From NCBI GenBank assembly GCA_010028495.1, contig RHCX01000005.1, positions 1-37,390 of the forward strand: a DNA stretch of 37,390 bases. Reading direction: 5' to 3'. Positions 15,815 to 22,527 of the stretch are shown here, in pieces (within the stretch, counting starts at the first letter, position 1; each line of letters opens with the position of its first letter). This stretch comes from Nitrososphaeria archaeon. GTDB taxonomy: Archaea; Thermoproteota; Nitrososphaeria; Nitrososphaerales; Nitrosopumilaceae. Position numbers and translations under genes: made by a program. A model generated the notes under the pieces. It saw nothing but the letters and a program-made list of their open reading frames with translations, was not told the DNA's origin and ran no database searches.

Positions 15815-16188
15815 TGTTTGTTCAAACAAAAATTGCAAGTGCCACTGGCATTTACCAGAACAGCAAATCTGTCCTTGCTAAAAGTAATATGAAATGACTT
15901 TAGCTTGCTTTTGTATAAAAAATTCTTTTTGCCGTTTTCAGCAATTTGTCCGGATATCCTGATCATGTTTTCTTCCAGTAAGTGATGGACCTTGCGGTAT
16001 ATTGTGGTCAGAGGAATCTGCGTCTCCTCAGATATTTGTAAAGCAGATTTTGGATTCTCCATTATTGCAGAAAGTATGATTCTAGTATAATTGTCAGAAA
16101 ATATCTGGAGTGCCTTTTGCTTTTGCTCGTCTTCATCTATTACAATTTCACGCAACGCATCGGTAGACACGGCTGTTGTGGTCATCAT
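15811..16188 (-). CDS. Winged-helix regulator with C-terminal CxxC
   Basis: 125 residues. The core is a winged helix: I-I-L-S-A-I-M-E-N-P-K-S-A-L-Q-I-S-E-E-T-x-I as first helices, P-L-T-T-I-Y-R-K-V-H-H-L-L-E as recognition helix, then wing residues I-R-I-S-G-Q. After strands typical of archaeal ArsR/HTH_20 proteins it ends in G-T-C-N-F-C-L-N-K-H, a Cys pair with a terminal His that could bind metal or respond to redox. Longer frames upstream would overlap the divergent membrane gene, so ATG 16188 (or 16185, or GTG 16170) is preferred. It probably regulates itself and the divergent 16274 operon across an 85-bp gap. Confidence 0.78.
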   Translation of the reverse strand: MMTTTAVSTDALREIVIDEDEQKQKALQIFSDNYTRIILSAIMENPKSALQISEETQIPLTTIYRKVHHLLEENMIRISGQIAENGKKNFLYKSKLKSFHITFSKDRFAVLVNASGTCNFCLNKH

Positions 16189-16273
16189 GTCGTTACTTTT
16201 AAAGATACAACCAGATCCGATTCTAGGATCTGTATTAGTACCGTTTATTAGGAAACTATCCAGAGCCAAGTCA

Positions 16274-16645
16274 ATGGCAATCAAAGCCGCTCTAATAATC
16301 ACTGCAATCTCAATTGCATTGCTTGCAATTTACGGAGCAGACGCCGTATCGAGTCACGGAGTGGAACAAGGATTCATCCCAGTTGATCACAAAGTGCGCG
16401 GAATTGCATTGGGCGGTCCTGCAATGATTTTGCCAATTATCGCATTCTTCATATCAAGAAAAGAATCTTCAAAGCTGCTTGCAATAATGCTGTTTGTTAC
16501 TGGAATAATGATAATAATCGGCGGTGCAGTCTTTATGGCAATGCCGCCATCGAATCAACCAAGAAATGCAATGGCCGAAGCCGGACCATTATTTGGAGTA
16601 GGTGCGTTCCAGATAGCACTAGGCGCAATAAAGCTTAGAAAATGA
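16274..16645 (+). CDS. Small four-helix membrane protein
   Basis: 123 residues, not recognised. Four hydrophobic segments are visible at about 3-24, 42-60, 67-88 and 101-118, linked by short loops; the loop after the first segment has S-S-H-G-V-E-Q-G-F-I-P-V-D-H and the loop after the third P-P-S-N-Q-P-R-N. ATG 16274 places the first helix at the N-terminus; an upstream in-frame ATG would overlap the divergent regulator. The last bases, AAATGA, also form the start of the next gene, so this is the first gene of a tightly coupled set. Confidence 0.7.
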   Translation: MAIKAALIITAISIALLAIYGADAVSSHGVEQGFIPVDHKVRGIALGGPAMILPIIAFFISRKESSKLLAIMLFVTGIMIIIGGAVFMAMPPSNQPRNAMAEAGPLFGVGAFQIALGAIKLRK

Positions 16646-16764
16646 CCATATGCACAAAATGTGGCAAAGAATCAGACGCAACCTACGATTGTACCCATAC
16701 CAATGATTCAGAATACTGTGTAGAGTGTTATACCGAACTGCATTATTACCTGACAGAGAAATGA
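16642..16764 (+). CDS. 40-residue four-cysteine zinc microprotein
   Basis: Starts with ATGA overlapping the stop of the membrane protein and ends in ATGA overlapping the DedA start, so it is embedded in an operon. It carries C-T-K-C (Cys4, Cys7), Cys17 and His19, and C-V-E-C (Cys26, Cys29), a compact zinc-ribbon or treble-clef-like pattern, then an aromatic tail (L-H-Y-Y-L-T). The double 4-bp overlap is strong evidence that it is translated. It may act with the two membrane proteins around it, but no function is known. Confidence 0.75.
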   Translation: MTICTKCGKESDATYDCTHTNDSEYCVECYTELHYYLTEK

Positions 16765-17285
16765 ACGAAGTAGCTAGTATGGCCCAATGGCTAATTGATT
16801 TCGTATCGCAATATCTCTATGCCGGAGTATTTGTCGGCGGCATAATCTGCACCAGTATTCCCATACTTCCAAGTGAAGTCTTGTTTCCACTAGTAGGATT
16901 TACTGCGGCCCAAAGTCACATGAGTGTCTTTGAAGCCATACTGCTTGGAATAATCGGTGGGGCAGGAGCTACCGTTGCATCCATAATACTATATTTTGCA
17001 TCCCTCAAGCTGGGACGAGAAAAGATAGTCAAGTATCTGGCAAAAACTAGGATATCGGAAAAAAAGATTGTAAAAGCCGAACAATGGTTCCAAAAGTATG
17101 GAGAAAAAATGGTGTTTCTATGCAGAATGGTCCCAGTGTTACGAGAACTGATTTCAATTCCAGCCGGCATACTAGGAATGAGACCGGCAAAATATCTGAC
17201 ATACACGTTTGCAGGCTCGTGTATCTGGAGCGTTGCATGGACCCTAGGCGGATATTATTTTGGAAAAAACATTCATCTTTTCTAA
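16761..17285 (+). CDS. DedA / VTT-domain membrane protein
   Basis: 174 residues with the DedA (SNARE-associated/VTT) signatures: P-I-L-P-S-E-V-L-F-P-L near residue 35, a G-G-A-G-A-T helix, and F-L-C-R-M-V-P-V-L-R-E-L-I-S-I-P-A-G near residue 120. Family members are lipid carriers or scramblases, including undecaprenyl-phosphate flippases in bacteria; the archaeal lipid cargo is unknown. ATG 16761 overlaps the microprotein stop (ATGA); ATG 16779 is an alternative. It lies 37 bp before the nucleotidyltransferase gene, which has its own TATA-like box. Confidence 0.85.
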   Translation: MNEVASMAQWLIDFVSQYLYAGVFVGGIICTSIPILPSEVLFPLVGFTAAQSHMSVFEAILLGIIGGAGATVASIILYFASLKLGREKIVKYLAKTRISEKKIVKAEQWFQKYGEKMVFLCRMVPVLRELISIPAGILGMRPAKYLTYTFAGSCIWSVAWTLGGYYFGKNIHLF

Positions 17286-17322
17286 CCATAGATTTTAAGA
17301 CACTATAACACAGCCAAAAGTC

Positions 17323-17997
17323 ATGCAGGCAATCATTTTAGCTGGTGGTCTTGGCAGCAGGCTAAAACCAATTACAGATTATGTCCCCAAACCACTGATT
17401 TCAATAAACAACATTCCTCTAATTGAATGGCAAATTAGACAATTACAAAAATTCAAGATAAATGATTTCATCATATGTACAGGCTACAAGACTGATCAAA
17501 TAGAGGACTATCTCCAGCACAAGGATCATTTTGGTGCAAAGATCCAGTATTCAGTGGAATCTTCCCCATTAGGAACAGGTGGTGCGATAAAAAAAGCAGG
17601 CAAGCTGATCAAAGGAAAGTCATTTCTGGTGACAAACGGCGACGTCATCACTACAATAGACATCAAAAAATTATTCTCCCATCCAAATTCAATTGCGTTA
17701 ATTGAGCTCAGAACAAAGTTTGGTACCGTAGAATTGGATAATTCCAAGATAACAACATTCAGAGAGAAAAAACCACTAGAAAACACTTGGATGAATGCAG
17801 GAATCTATCATCTGCAAAGAACAATACTTGCAGATCTACCTACCAAAGGCGCAATAGAAGAGACCACGTTCCACAAACTAGCAAAGAAAAAGTTACTAAC
17901 AGGGATAAAATTCAAAGACGCGTTTTGGCATTCCATTGATTCTCATAAAGACCTAGAGGAATGTTCAAAGGCATTAAAGGGCAAACACCACAAGTAA
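17323..17997 (+). CDS. NDP-sugar nucleotidyltransferase
   Basis: 224 residues, a compact GT-A fold sugar-1-phosphate nucleotidyltransferase without the C-terminal beta-helix of longer relatives. The N-terminus I-I-L-A-G-G-L-G-S-R-L-K-P is the nucleotide loop, P-K-P-L follows, and V-T-N-G-D-V-I-T holds a metal aspartate. The short length resembles MurNAc/mannose-1-phosphate uridylyl- or guanylyltransferase-like enzymes, but the sugar cannot be read from sequence. ATG 17323 lies about 27 nt after GATTTTAAG. It is followed after 4 bp by the LLM oxidoreductase, so the two are probably co-transcribed although their link is not obvious. Confidence 0.85.
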   Translation: MQAIILAGGLGSRLKPITDYVPKPLISINNIPLIEWQIRQLQKFKINDFIICTGYKTDQIEDYLQHKDHFGAKIQYSVESSPLGTGGAIKKAGKLIKGKSFLVTNGDVITTIDIKKLFSHPNSIALIELRTKFGTVELDNSKITTFREKKPLENTWMNAGIYHLQRTILADLPTKGAIEETTFHKLAKKKLLTGIKFKDAFWHSIDSHKDLEECSKALKGKHHK

Positions 17998-18001
17998 TAC
18001 C

Positions 18002-18964
18002 ATGAAGATATCATACAGTTTAGGCTCGCTGTTATCTGTTGAGGATCTGCTAAAATGCGCACAAAAAGCAGACAAGGGCAAGCCAGATACAATTTGGATT
18101 CCAGAGACATGGGGTATGGAAAATTACGCGATGTTATCAGCTGTTTCCACCAGAACAAAAGCAAAAATCGGCTCTTCCATTATCAACATCTATTCCAGAA
18201 GTCCGTCGCTAATCGCAATGGGTGCTGCAACAATAGACACTCTGTCAAACCAGAGATTTGTTTTAGGACTAGGCACCAGCAGTGTACCAATCATCCAAGG
18301 ATTGCATGGATACGGCTTTGACAAGCCATTACACAGAATGAAGGAAACTGTAGAAATTATCAGGCTGGTCTTGTCTGGAAAAAAAATAGACTACACTGGA
18401 GAGATATTCAAGCTCAGAGGATTTTCATTATTAATAAAACCACCAAGAGCACATATTCCAATCTATATCGCAGCTGTAAACCAAAAGATGACTGATCTTG
18501 TATGGAGAATAGGCGATGGAGTGATTTTCTATCTACGGCCAATATCAGAGATGAAATCTACAATATCCAAAATGCAAAAGAAAAGAAAAATCGATGTTGC
18601 CTGCCAGTTCATCACCAGTATTTCAGAAGATGGAGATTTAGCAAAGGGCCGAGTCAGAAAGACATTATCATTCTATATAGCGGTTGGAGAGATATACAGA
18701 AAGTTCCTTGCAGAAAATGGATTCAAAAAGGAAACAGAAAATATCTATTCCGAATATCAAAAGACAGGACTCAAATCAGTCCACGAGTTAGTCACTGATT
18801 CCATGCTGGAATCACTCACGATTTCAGGCTCACCGCAGGACTGCAAAAAGCAGTTAAAACGAGTCTACGAGGCTGGAATTACACAACCAATAATCCAATT
18901 CAACCCAATTGGCGATGTTTCAAAATCATTTGATTTGCTGATCAAGACATTCAGTGGTGTATAA
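18002..18964 (+). CDS. LLM-class flavin/F420-dependent oxidoreductase
   Basis: 320 residues in the luciferase-like monooxygenase TIM-barrel family; the archaeal branch includes F420-dependent methylenetetrahydromethanopterin reductase. Visible features are I-W-I-P-E-T-W-G-M-E near residue 31, A-K-I-G-S-S-I-I-N-I-Y-S-R-S-P near 55, F-V-L-G-L-G-T-S near 87, and P-I-Y-I-A-A-V-N near 151. Cofactor (F420 or FMN) and substrate are not determined; thaumarchaea make F420, which favours it. Its last base overlaps the thiolase ATG (TAATG), indicating coupled translation with a CoA-dependent enzyme pair. Confidence 0.83.
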   Translation: MKISYSLGSLLSVEDLLKCAQKADKGKPDTIWIPETWGMENYAMLSAVSTRTKAKIGSSIINIYSRSPSLIAMGAATIDTLSNQRFVLGLGTSSVPIIQGLHGYGFDKPLHRMKETVEIIRLVLSGKKIDYTGEIFKLRGFSLLIKPPRAHIPIYIAAVNQKMTDLVWRIGDGVIFYLRPISEMKSTISKMQKKRKIDVACQFITSISEDGDLAKGRVRKTLSFYIAVGEIYRKFLAENGFKKETENIYSEYQKTGLKSVHELVTDSMLESLTISGSPQDCKKQLKRVYEAGITQPIIQFNPIGDVSKSFDLLIKTFSGV

Positions 18965-20067
18965 TGAGAGTAGCAGTTGCAGGATATTCCAATACAAAGT
19001 TCTCACTGGATGAAACCCCGATAGAAAATCTGTTGGTATCGGCCACAAAACAATTATTTCACAATACAAAAAATCTGGAACAAAAAGACATTGACGCAGT
19101 ACTGGTATCAACAAATAATGTAAAGCGATACCTAGCGCCAGTATTATCAGAGCTAGCTGGAATCGCGCCAAAAATATCACACAGTGTGGAAAATATGTGC
19201 AATTCAGGAACAAACGCCATAGTGTCAGGATTTTCATATATTGCATCTGGAATGGCCGATGTTGTGTTGATAACAGGTGCAGAGCAGGCAGAAAATCCAG
19301 GGCAAATCCTAGATTGGGATTCCTCTAGGGGTGAATTTCAGCATCCAATATTTTGGGGTACAATATTTACAAAATCCCACAAGAGAAAGTTTGGCACTAC
19401 AGACGAAGAATTGGCATATGTCTCTGCACTAAATCACAAAAACGCTCAAGACAACCCATATGCGTATAATCCAAAGCAGTACACCATACAGGAAATATCT
19501 GAATCAAAAAGAATCACAGAAGATCTTAGACTGTTGGATTGTTCCCGTTCTTGCACTGGAAGTTCAGCAATTTTATTGGCATCAGAAAACGTGGCAAAAA
19601 AATACACCGACTCGCCAGTGTGGATTGAGGGCATAGGACAAAAAACAACATCTGCAGGTTTTACCAAAAACGACCTGACCAGCATAGAATCCACAATTCA
19701 GGCTGCAAATCAGGCATATTCCATGGCTAGAATCAGACCAAATAACATTGATGTTGTAGAGATTCATGATGCGTTTTCCGTATGCGAGTTAATGATTCTA
19801 GAAGACTTGGGAATTGTACCAAAAGGAAAAGCAGCCAAACTCGTACCAGAATTATACAATACCAATAACAAAAAAATTAATCCAAGAGGAGGACTGATGG
19901 GCGCAGGTCATCCGCTTGGCGCAACAGGAGTTGCACAAATTGCAGAGATAACATCGCAGCTCCAAGGATTATCGCAAAAAAGACAGGTGGAAAATGCAAA
20001 GATTGGACTTGTCCAAAACATGTCAGCAGCTGCCACATCTTCAACCGTATTGGTGCTAAAGAATTGA
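18964..20067 (+). CDS. Thiolase family protein (acetyl-CoA acetyltransferase / SCP-x type)
   Basis: 367 residues. Nucleophile Cys79 sits in V-E-N-M-C-N-S-G-T-N-A. Histidine motifs I-H-D-A-F and G-H-P-L-G-A-T-G are present. The bacterial C-terminal cysteine motif is replaced by N-M-S-A-A-A-T-S-S, as in archaeal thiolases that work with DUF35 and HMG-CoA synthase. Expected reaction: reversible condensation of two acetyl-CoA to acetoacetyl-CoA for mevalonate, or the thiolase step of the 3-hydroxypropionate/4-hydroxybutyrate cycle; other acyl-CoAs are possible. It overlaps the DUF35 start by 4 bp (TTGA) and the upstream oxidoreductase by 1 bp. Confidence 0.87.
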   Translation: MRVAVAGYSNTKFSLDETPIENLLVSATKQLFHNTKNLEQKDIDAVLVSTNNVKRYLAPVLSELAGIAPKISHSVENMCNSGTNAIVSGFSYIASGMADVVLITGAEQAENPGQILDWDSSRGEFQHPIFWGTIFTKSHKRKFGTTDEELAYVSALNHKNAQDNPYAYNPKQYTIQEISESKRITEDLRLLDCSRSCTGSSAILLASENVAKKYTDSPVWIEGIGQKTTSAGFTKNDLTSIESTIQAANQAYSMARIRPNNIDVVEIHDAFSVCELMILEDLGIVPKGKAAKLVPELYNTNNKKINPRGGLMGAGHPLGATGVAQIAEITSQLQGLSQKRQVENAKIGLVQNMSAAATSSTVLVLKN

Positions 20068-20372
20068 ATTTCGAGTCAGAGCTAAAACAAGGACGATTCG
20101 TGGTAGGAAAATGCACAAAGTGTCACAATACAAACTGGCCTCCAAGTGAATACTGTTCAAAGTGTTTTGGTGAGTTATCCTATAGTCCAGTTAAAGAGCC
20201 TGGAATCGTGATAGAGTGGTCCTCAAAAGACGGTCAGACTTTTGGAATAGTGGAATTTGAAGGAATTAGAGTAATGGGAGCAATTCAAGGAACACCAAAA
20301 CAAGGACAAAAGGCAAAGATCACAAATTGTACGTTTGATGGTTCCCCAAAATTCACATTCAGCGTATTTTGA
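20064..20372 (+). CDS. DUF35 zinc-ribbon/OB-fold protein
   Basis: 102 residues. The N-terminal helix is followed by a rubredoxin-like zinc ribbon (C-T-K-C ... Y-C-S-K-C, four cysteines) and an OB-fold domain with G-I-V-E-F-E-G-I-R-V-M-G. In archaea this protein bridges thiolase and HMG-CoA synthase and helps channel acetoacetyl-CoA by binding the CoA part. TTG 20064 overlaps the thiolase stop, which fits a thiolase-DUF35 complex. The HMG-CoA synthase of this window is at 27.4 kb rather than adjacent, so the partner assignment is inference. Confidence 0.88.
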   Translation: MNFESELKQGRFVVGKCTKCHNTNWPPSEYCSKCFGELSYSPVKEPGIVIEWSSKDGQTFGIVEFEGIRVMGAIQGTPKQGQKAKITNCTFDGSPKFTFSVF

Positions 20373-20433
20373 CTAAATGCTTTGATAATACAATAACCCG
20401 GCCTTCTATAAGCACCAAAACCATACAATATAG

Positions 20434-21000
20434 TTGTCAATCACAAAACTGCAAAAACCGATTCAAACAAAGGATAATGTCAAAATTGCAAGAACTAGGC
20501 GCCAGCGAGGATATCATTGGGAGGACACTCTGGTAAAACGATTCAATGGATTAGATAGTTGGAAAGGTTTCAGATTAGGTTCGCCAAGTGTTGGCTTGCC
20601 AGATATCCTAGCAGTAAGCAGCAAACATAGTACCATATTTACAATAGAAGCAAAATCAGGCACGACAAATTCCCTGACAGTACCATTTGATCAAATTATT
20701 CGATGTTTAAAGTGGGTTGACAATTTCGAGTTATACCATACCAGAGAGGTAATCTTTGCATTCAAGTTTTTGTCAAAAAAGAGAATAGGCCTTGGAGAAT
20801 ACGAAAAACGAGAATTACGTGAATACTACAAGGTCTGGGATAAATCAAAAAAGATAACAGACTTTGCATGTAATTACGATGGCACCACCTGGGCAATTAT
20901 TGACGCAAAACGCCAAAGGTTGGATCTCAAGGATTACACAATGCCGTTTACCAGCAGGAATGCCAAGACGGAACAGCCTAGTGATAACAGTACAATTTAG
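20434..21000 (+). CDS. Hjc-like PD-(D/E)XK nuclease (Holliday junction resolvase family)
   Basis: 188 residues. R-R-Q-R-G-Y-H-W-E (Glu30) corresponds to the N-terminal glutamate of archaeal Hjc. L-P-D-I-L-A-V (Asp57) and I-E-A-K-S (Glu72, Lys74) form the metal site, with spacing right for the fold. It is longer than classical Hjc (about 120-140 residues); the extra C-terminal 60-70 residues include K-R-E-L-R-E-Y-Y-K-V-W-D and an Asp/Asn-rich tail. It could resolve four-way junctions or be another structure-specific nuclease. TTG 20434 lies about 26 nt after TTCTATAAG, so it has its own promoter. Confidence 0.78.
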   Translation: MSITKLQKPIQTKDNVKIARTRRQRGYHWEDTLVKRFNGLDSWKGFRLGSPSVGLPDILAVSSKHSTIFTIEAKSGTTNSLTVPFDQIIRCLKWVDNFELYHTREVIFAFKFLSKKRIGLGEYEKRELREYYKVWDKSKKITDFACNYDGTTWAIIDAKRQRLDLKDYTMPFTSRNAKTEQPSDNSTI

Positions 21001-21037
21001 AATAACTCTTTAATTATCCAAACACCATTACAATATC

Positions 21038-21397
21038 ATGAGCTTTGAAGACTTTGTAGACGAGAGAATGCTTGTAAGCCATAACGTATTTGGCGACAAG
21101 GAAATGAAGATAAAGATTCTCGAAGTCTCAGACGAGCACCCTCCGGTACAGTGGAAATTTGGAAATAGGGTCAAGGTGAACAAAATTCTCATCACAATAA
21201 AACACCTGACAAACCAGCAAGTTGAGGAAGGCGAGTTCGATATTGATACAATAGAAAAAGAGCTCAAAGAGCGAAGCCATTATACTTCAACCAACAGATG
21301 GGTCTCAGTAAATGACATCAAAAACGGCTATGTGGTAAATTCAAAGCATGTAAATCTGATCTCAGATGCGGTTGCTCTGGAATACATTACGTTCTGA
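21038..21397 (+). CDS. Hypothetical protein, 119 residues
   Basis: Not recognised. It has alternating strands and helices: D-K-E-M-K-I-K-I-L-E-V-S, W-K-F-G-N-R-V-K-V-N-K-I-L-I-T-I-K-H, then a charged helix and V-N-L-I-S-D-A-V-A-L-E-Y near the end. No cysteines, signal peptide or membrane segment. ATG 21038 lies about 26 nt after TTTAATTATCC. It sits between the Hjc-like nuclease and another small protein but is likely a separate transcript. Confidence 0.65.
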   Translation: MSFEDFVDERMLVSHNVFGDKEMKIKILEVSDEHPPVQWKFGNRVKVNKILITIKHLTNQQVEEGEFDIDTIEKELKERSHYTSTNRWVSVNDIKNGYVVNSKHVNLISDAVALEYITF

Positions 21398-21439
21398 GCT
21401 ACCAAAAACTATAAGAAAGTATTCCAAAATCATCAAATC

Positions 21440-21772
21440 ATGTCTTCAAAGGAAATCTCCATTTCAGGCACGGATTATACTATTACACTAACGGATCAAA
21501 TAGTAAATCAGGTCAACAACCTAAAATCACTATACAGTGCCGCATATGAAGACCCGGAAAGCTTTGAGCAAGTAAGTTCTGAAATCTCATCCACCATTAA
21601 TGACATTGCAGCCCAAGCAGAACCACCCGTATCTGATGATGATTTGGATGGATTCATCCAAGAAATAATCCGAGTGGTAGACAAAAAGGCAGAGGAACTC
21701 AAAGAAGAGTTAGAAGGCAAGACTGCCAAGCCAAAAAAAGAGATCAAGCCTGCAAAAAAGTCAAAAAAATAA
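21440..21772 (+). CDS. Small helical protein with Lys-rich tail
   Basis: 110 residues, not recognised. A short N-terminal beta hairpin (I-S-I-S-G-T-D-Y-T-I-T-L) precedes helices with L-K-S-L-Y-S-A-A-Y and an acidic segment S-D-D-D-L-D-G-F-I-Q-E-I. The last 25 residues (K-P-K-K-E-I-K-P-A-K-K-S-K-K) are a basic tail like that of the 6766 gene, suggesting contact with nucleic acid or ribosome. ATG 21440 follows an AACTATAAG box by about 28 nt. Confidence 0.62.
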   Translation: MSSKEISISGTDYTITLTDQIVNQVNNLKSLYSAAYEDPESFEQVSSEISSTINDIAAQAEPPVSDDDLDGFIQEIIRVVDKKAEELKEELEGKTAKPKKEIKPAKKSKK

Positions 21773-21814
21773 GCATCATTTTAGCAACAAATCAGCAAAA
21801 AACGTGCAGTTTTA

Positions 21815-21826
21815 GTTATATTATAC
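21815..21826 (+). promoter_or_regulatory. TATA-like box of the 21846 microprotein
   Basis: GTTATATTATAC is centred about 26 nt before the ATG at 21846, matching leaderless archaeal promoters. It supports the short gene as real. Confidence 0.5.
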
Positions 21827-21845
21827 TTTGAATTAACTATCCTAA

Positions 21846-21965
21846 ATGAAGTCACATTGCGAATGCGGAATCTGCGGGCATTATGAGGAAAGTGAATGCC
21901 TATCCAAGGAATGCAAGTGTTGCATTAATTTCCATGTCAGGTCCGGCGCAAAAAAAGAAGACTAG
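21846..21965 (+). CDS. 39-residue cysteine-rich microprotein
   Basis: Cysteines at 5, 7, 10, 18, 23, 25 and 26 and a His at 12: C-E-C-G-I-C-G-H, then C-L-S-K-E-C-K-C-C. A strong TATA-like box sits at the right distance. Its TAG interlocks with the stop of the opposite-strand microprotein (CTAG, 21962-21965). The two share the pattern C-x2-C-G ... C ... L-S-K-x-C-x-C, so they look related. Seven cysteines suggest zinc or another soft metal. No named family recognised. Confidence 0.7.
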   Translation: MKSHCECGICGHYEESECLSKECKCCINFHVRSGAKKED

Positions 21966-22060
21966 TTTCTATAGCAACTACAGTTTTTTGATAAATGCCT
22001 TGAGCAGCCAATTATTTTATGATCCTTGCATCCGCACAAAACGCACTTTTTCTCTGACAT
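21962..22060 (-). CDS. 32-residue cysteine-rich microprotein
   Basis: Cysteines at 6, 9, 11, 19, 27 and 29 with His14 and His22: K-C-V-L-C-G-C-K-D-H, then H-L-S-K-N-C-S-C-Y. Its ATG overlaps the stop of the 22467 gene by one base (TAATG), so it is the second gene of that operon. Its stop interlocks with that of the similar microprotein on the other strand. Probably a metal-binding peptide; function unknown. Confidence 0.68.
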   Translation of the reverse strand: MSEKKCVLCGCKDHKIIGCSRHLSKNCSCYRN

Positions 22061-22467
22061 TATCTTAGTATAGTTCGTACATGTTCTAATAGATTATTCT
22101 CTCGAAGTGATCTCAATATTGATAGTCGGAGATTCTTGAGGCGGAGCGGATCATCGGAATACAAGGGTGCCATCGTATCAATTTCTCGGAAAAACTCGTG
22201 ATTTTCCAGGTATAGCCGTATAGGCTTTAACAAGTATTGGTATCCTTCAAGATCCTGTTTGTTTGCCTGCTGCTTGTTTGCTTGTAGTTTGTTTGCCAAA
22301 GCCAACAACAGTCCATTAGTCTTGGCAAGCTCACGCTTTATCGTATCCAAGTCTCCGGATTTATCGGATAAACTCTCCAGCATGTCATACGAATCAGATA
22401 CTTGCTGCAAAACTCTTTTGAAGTAAGCATCCAGTTCTATCATTTTGTTTTGGTATAACACCACCAT
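22060..22467 (-). CDS. Hypothetical helical / coiled-coil protein
   Basis: 135 residues, not recognised. It is nearly all helix: a first helix from I-E-L-D-A-Y-F-K-R-V-L-Q-Q-V, a coiled-coil-like L-A-K-T-N-G-L-L-L-A-L-A-N-K-L-Q with a Gln/Asn/Lys-rich A-N-K-Q-Q-A-N-K-Q stretch, and a C-terminal helical domain L-K-N-L-R-L-S-I-L-R-S-L-R-E-N-N-L-L-E that could be a winged-helix-like unit. ATG 22467 is used; ATG 22443 (M-I-E-L-D) is an alternative. It is followed directly by the 32-residue cysteine microprotein and is divergent from threonine synthase. Confidence 0.65.
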   Translation of the reverse strand: MVVLYQNKMIELDAYFKRVLQQVSDSYDMLESLSDKSGDLDTIKRELAKTNGLLLALANKLQANKQQANKQDLEGYQYLLKPIRLYLENHEFFREIDTMAPLYSDDPLRLKNLRLSILRSLRENNLLEHVRTILR

Positions 22468-22496
22468 TGAAAAAGCTTGGTCCCATACCCTAACAA

Positions 22497-22507
22497 TTCA
22501 AATTTAA
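22497..22507. promoter_or_regulatory. Symmetric AT box between the 22467 gene and threonine synthase
   Basis: TCAAATTTAAA lies about 26 nt before TTG 22528 on the plus strand and about 35 nt before ATG 22467 on the minus strand. Because AAATTT is self-complementary, one box could act as TATA for both directions. Confidence 0.4.
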
Positions 22508-22527
22508 ACCAGTAAATCCGTGGCAAT

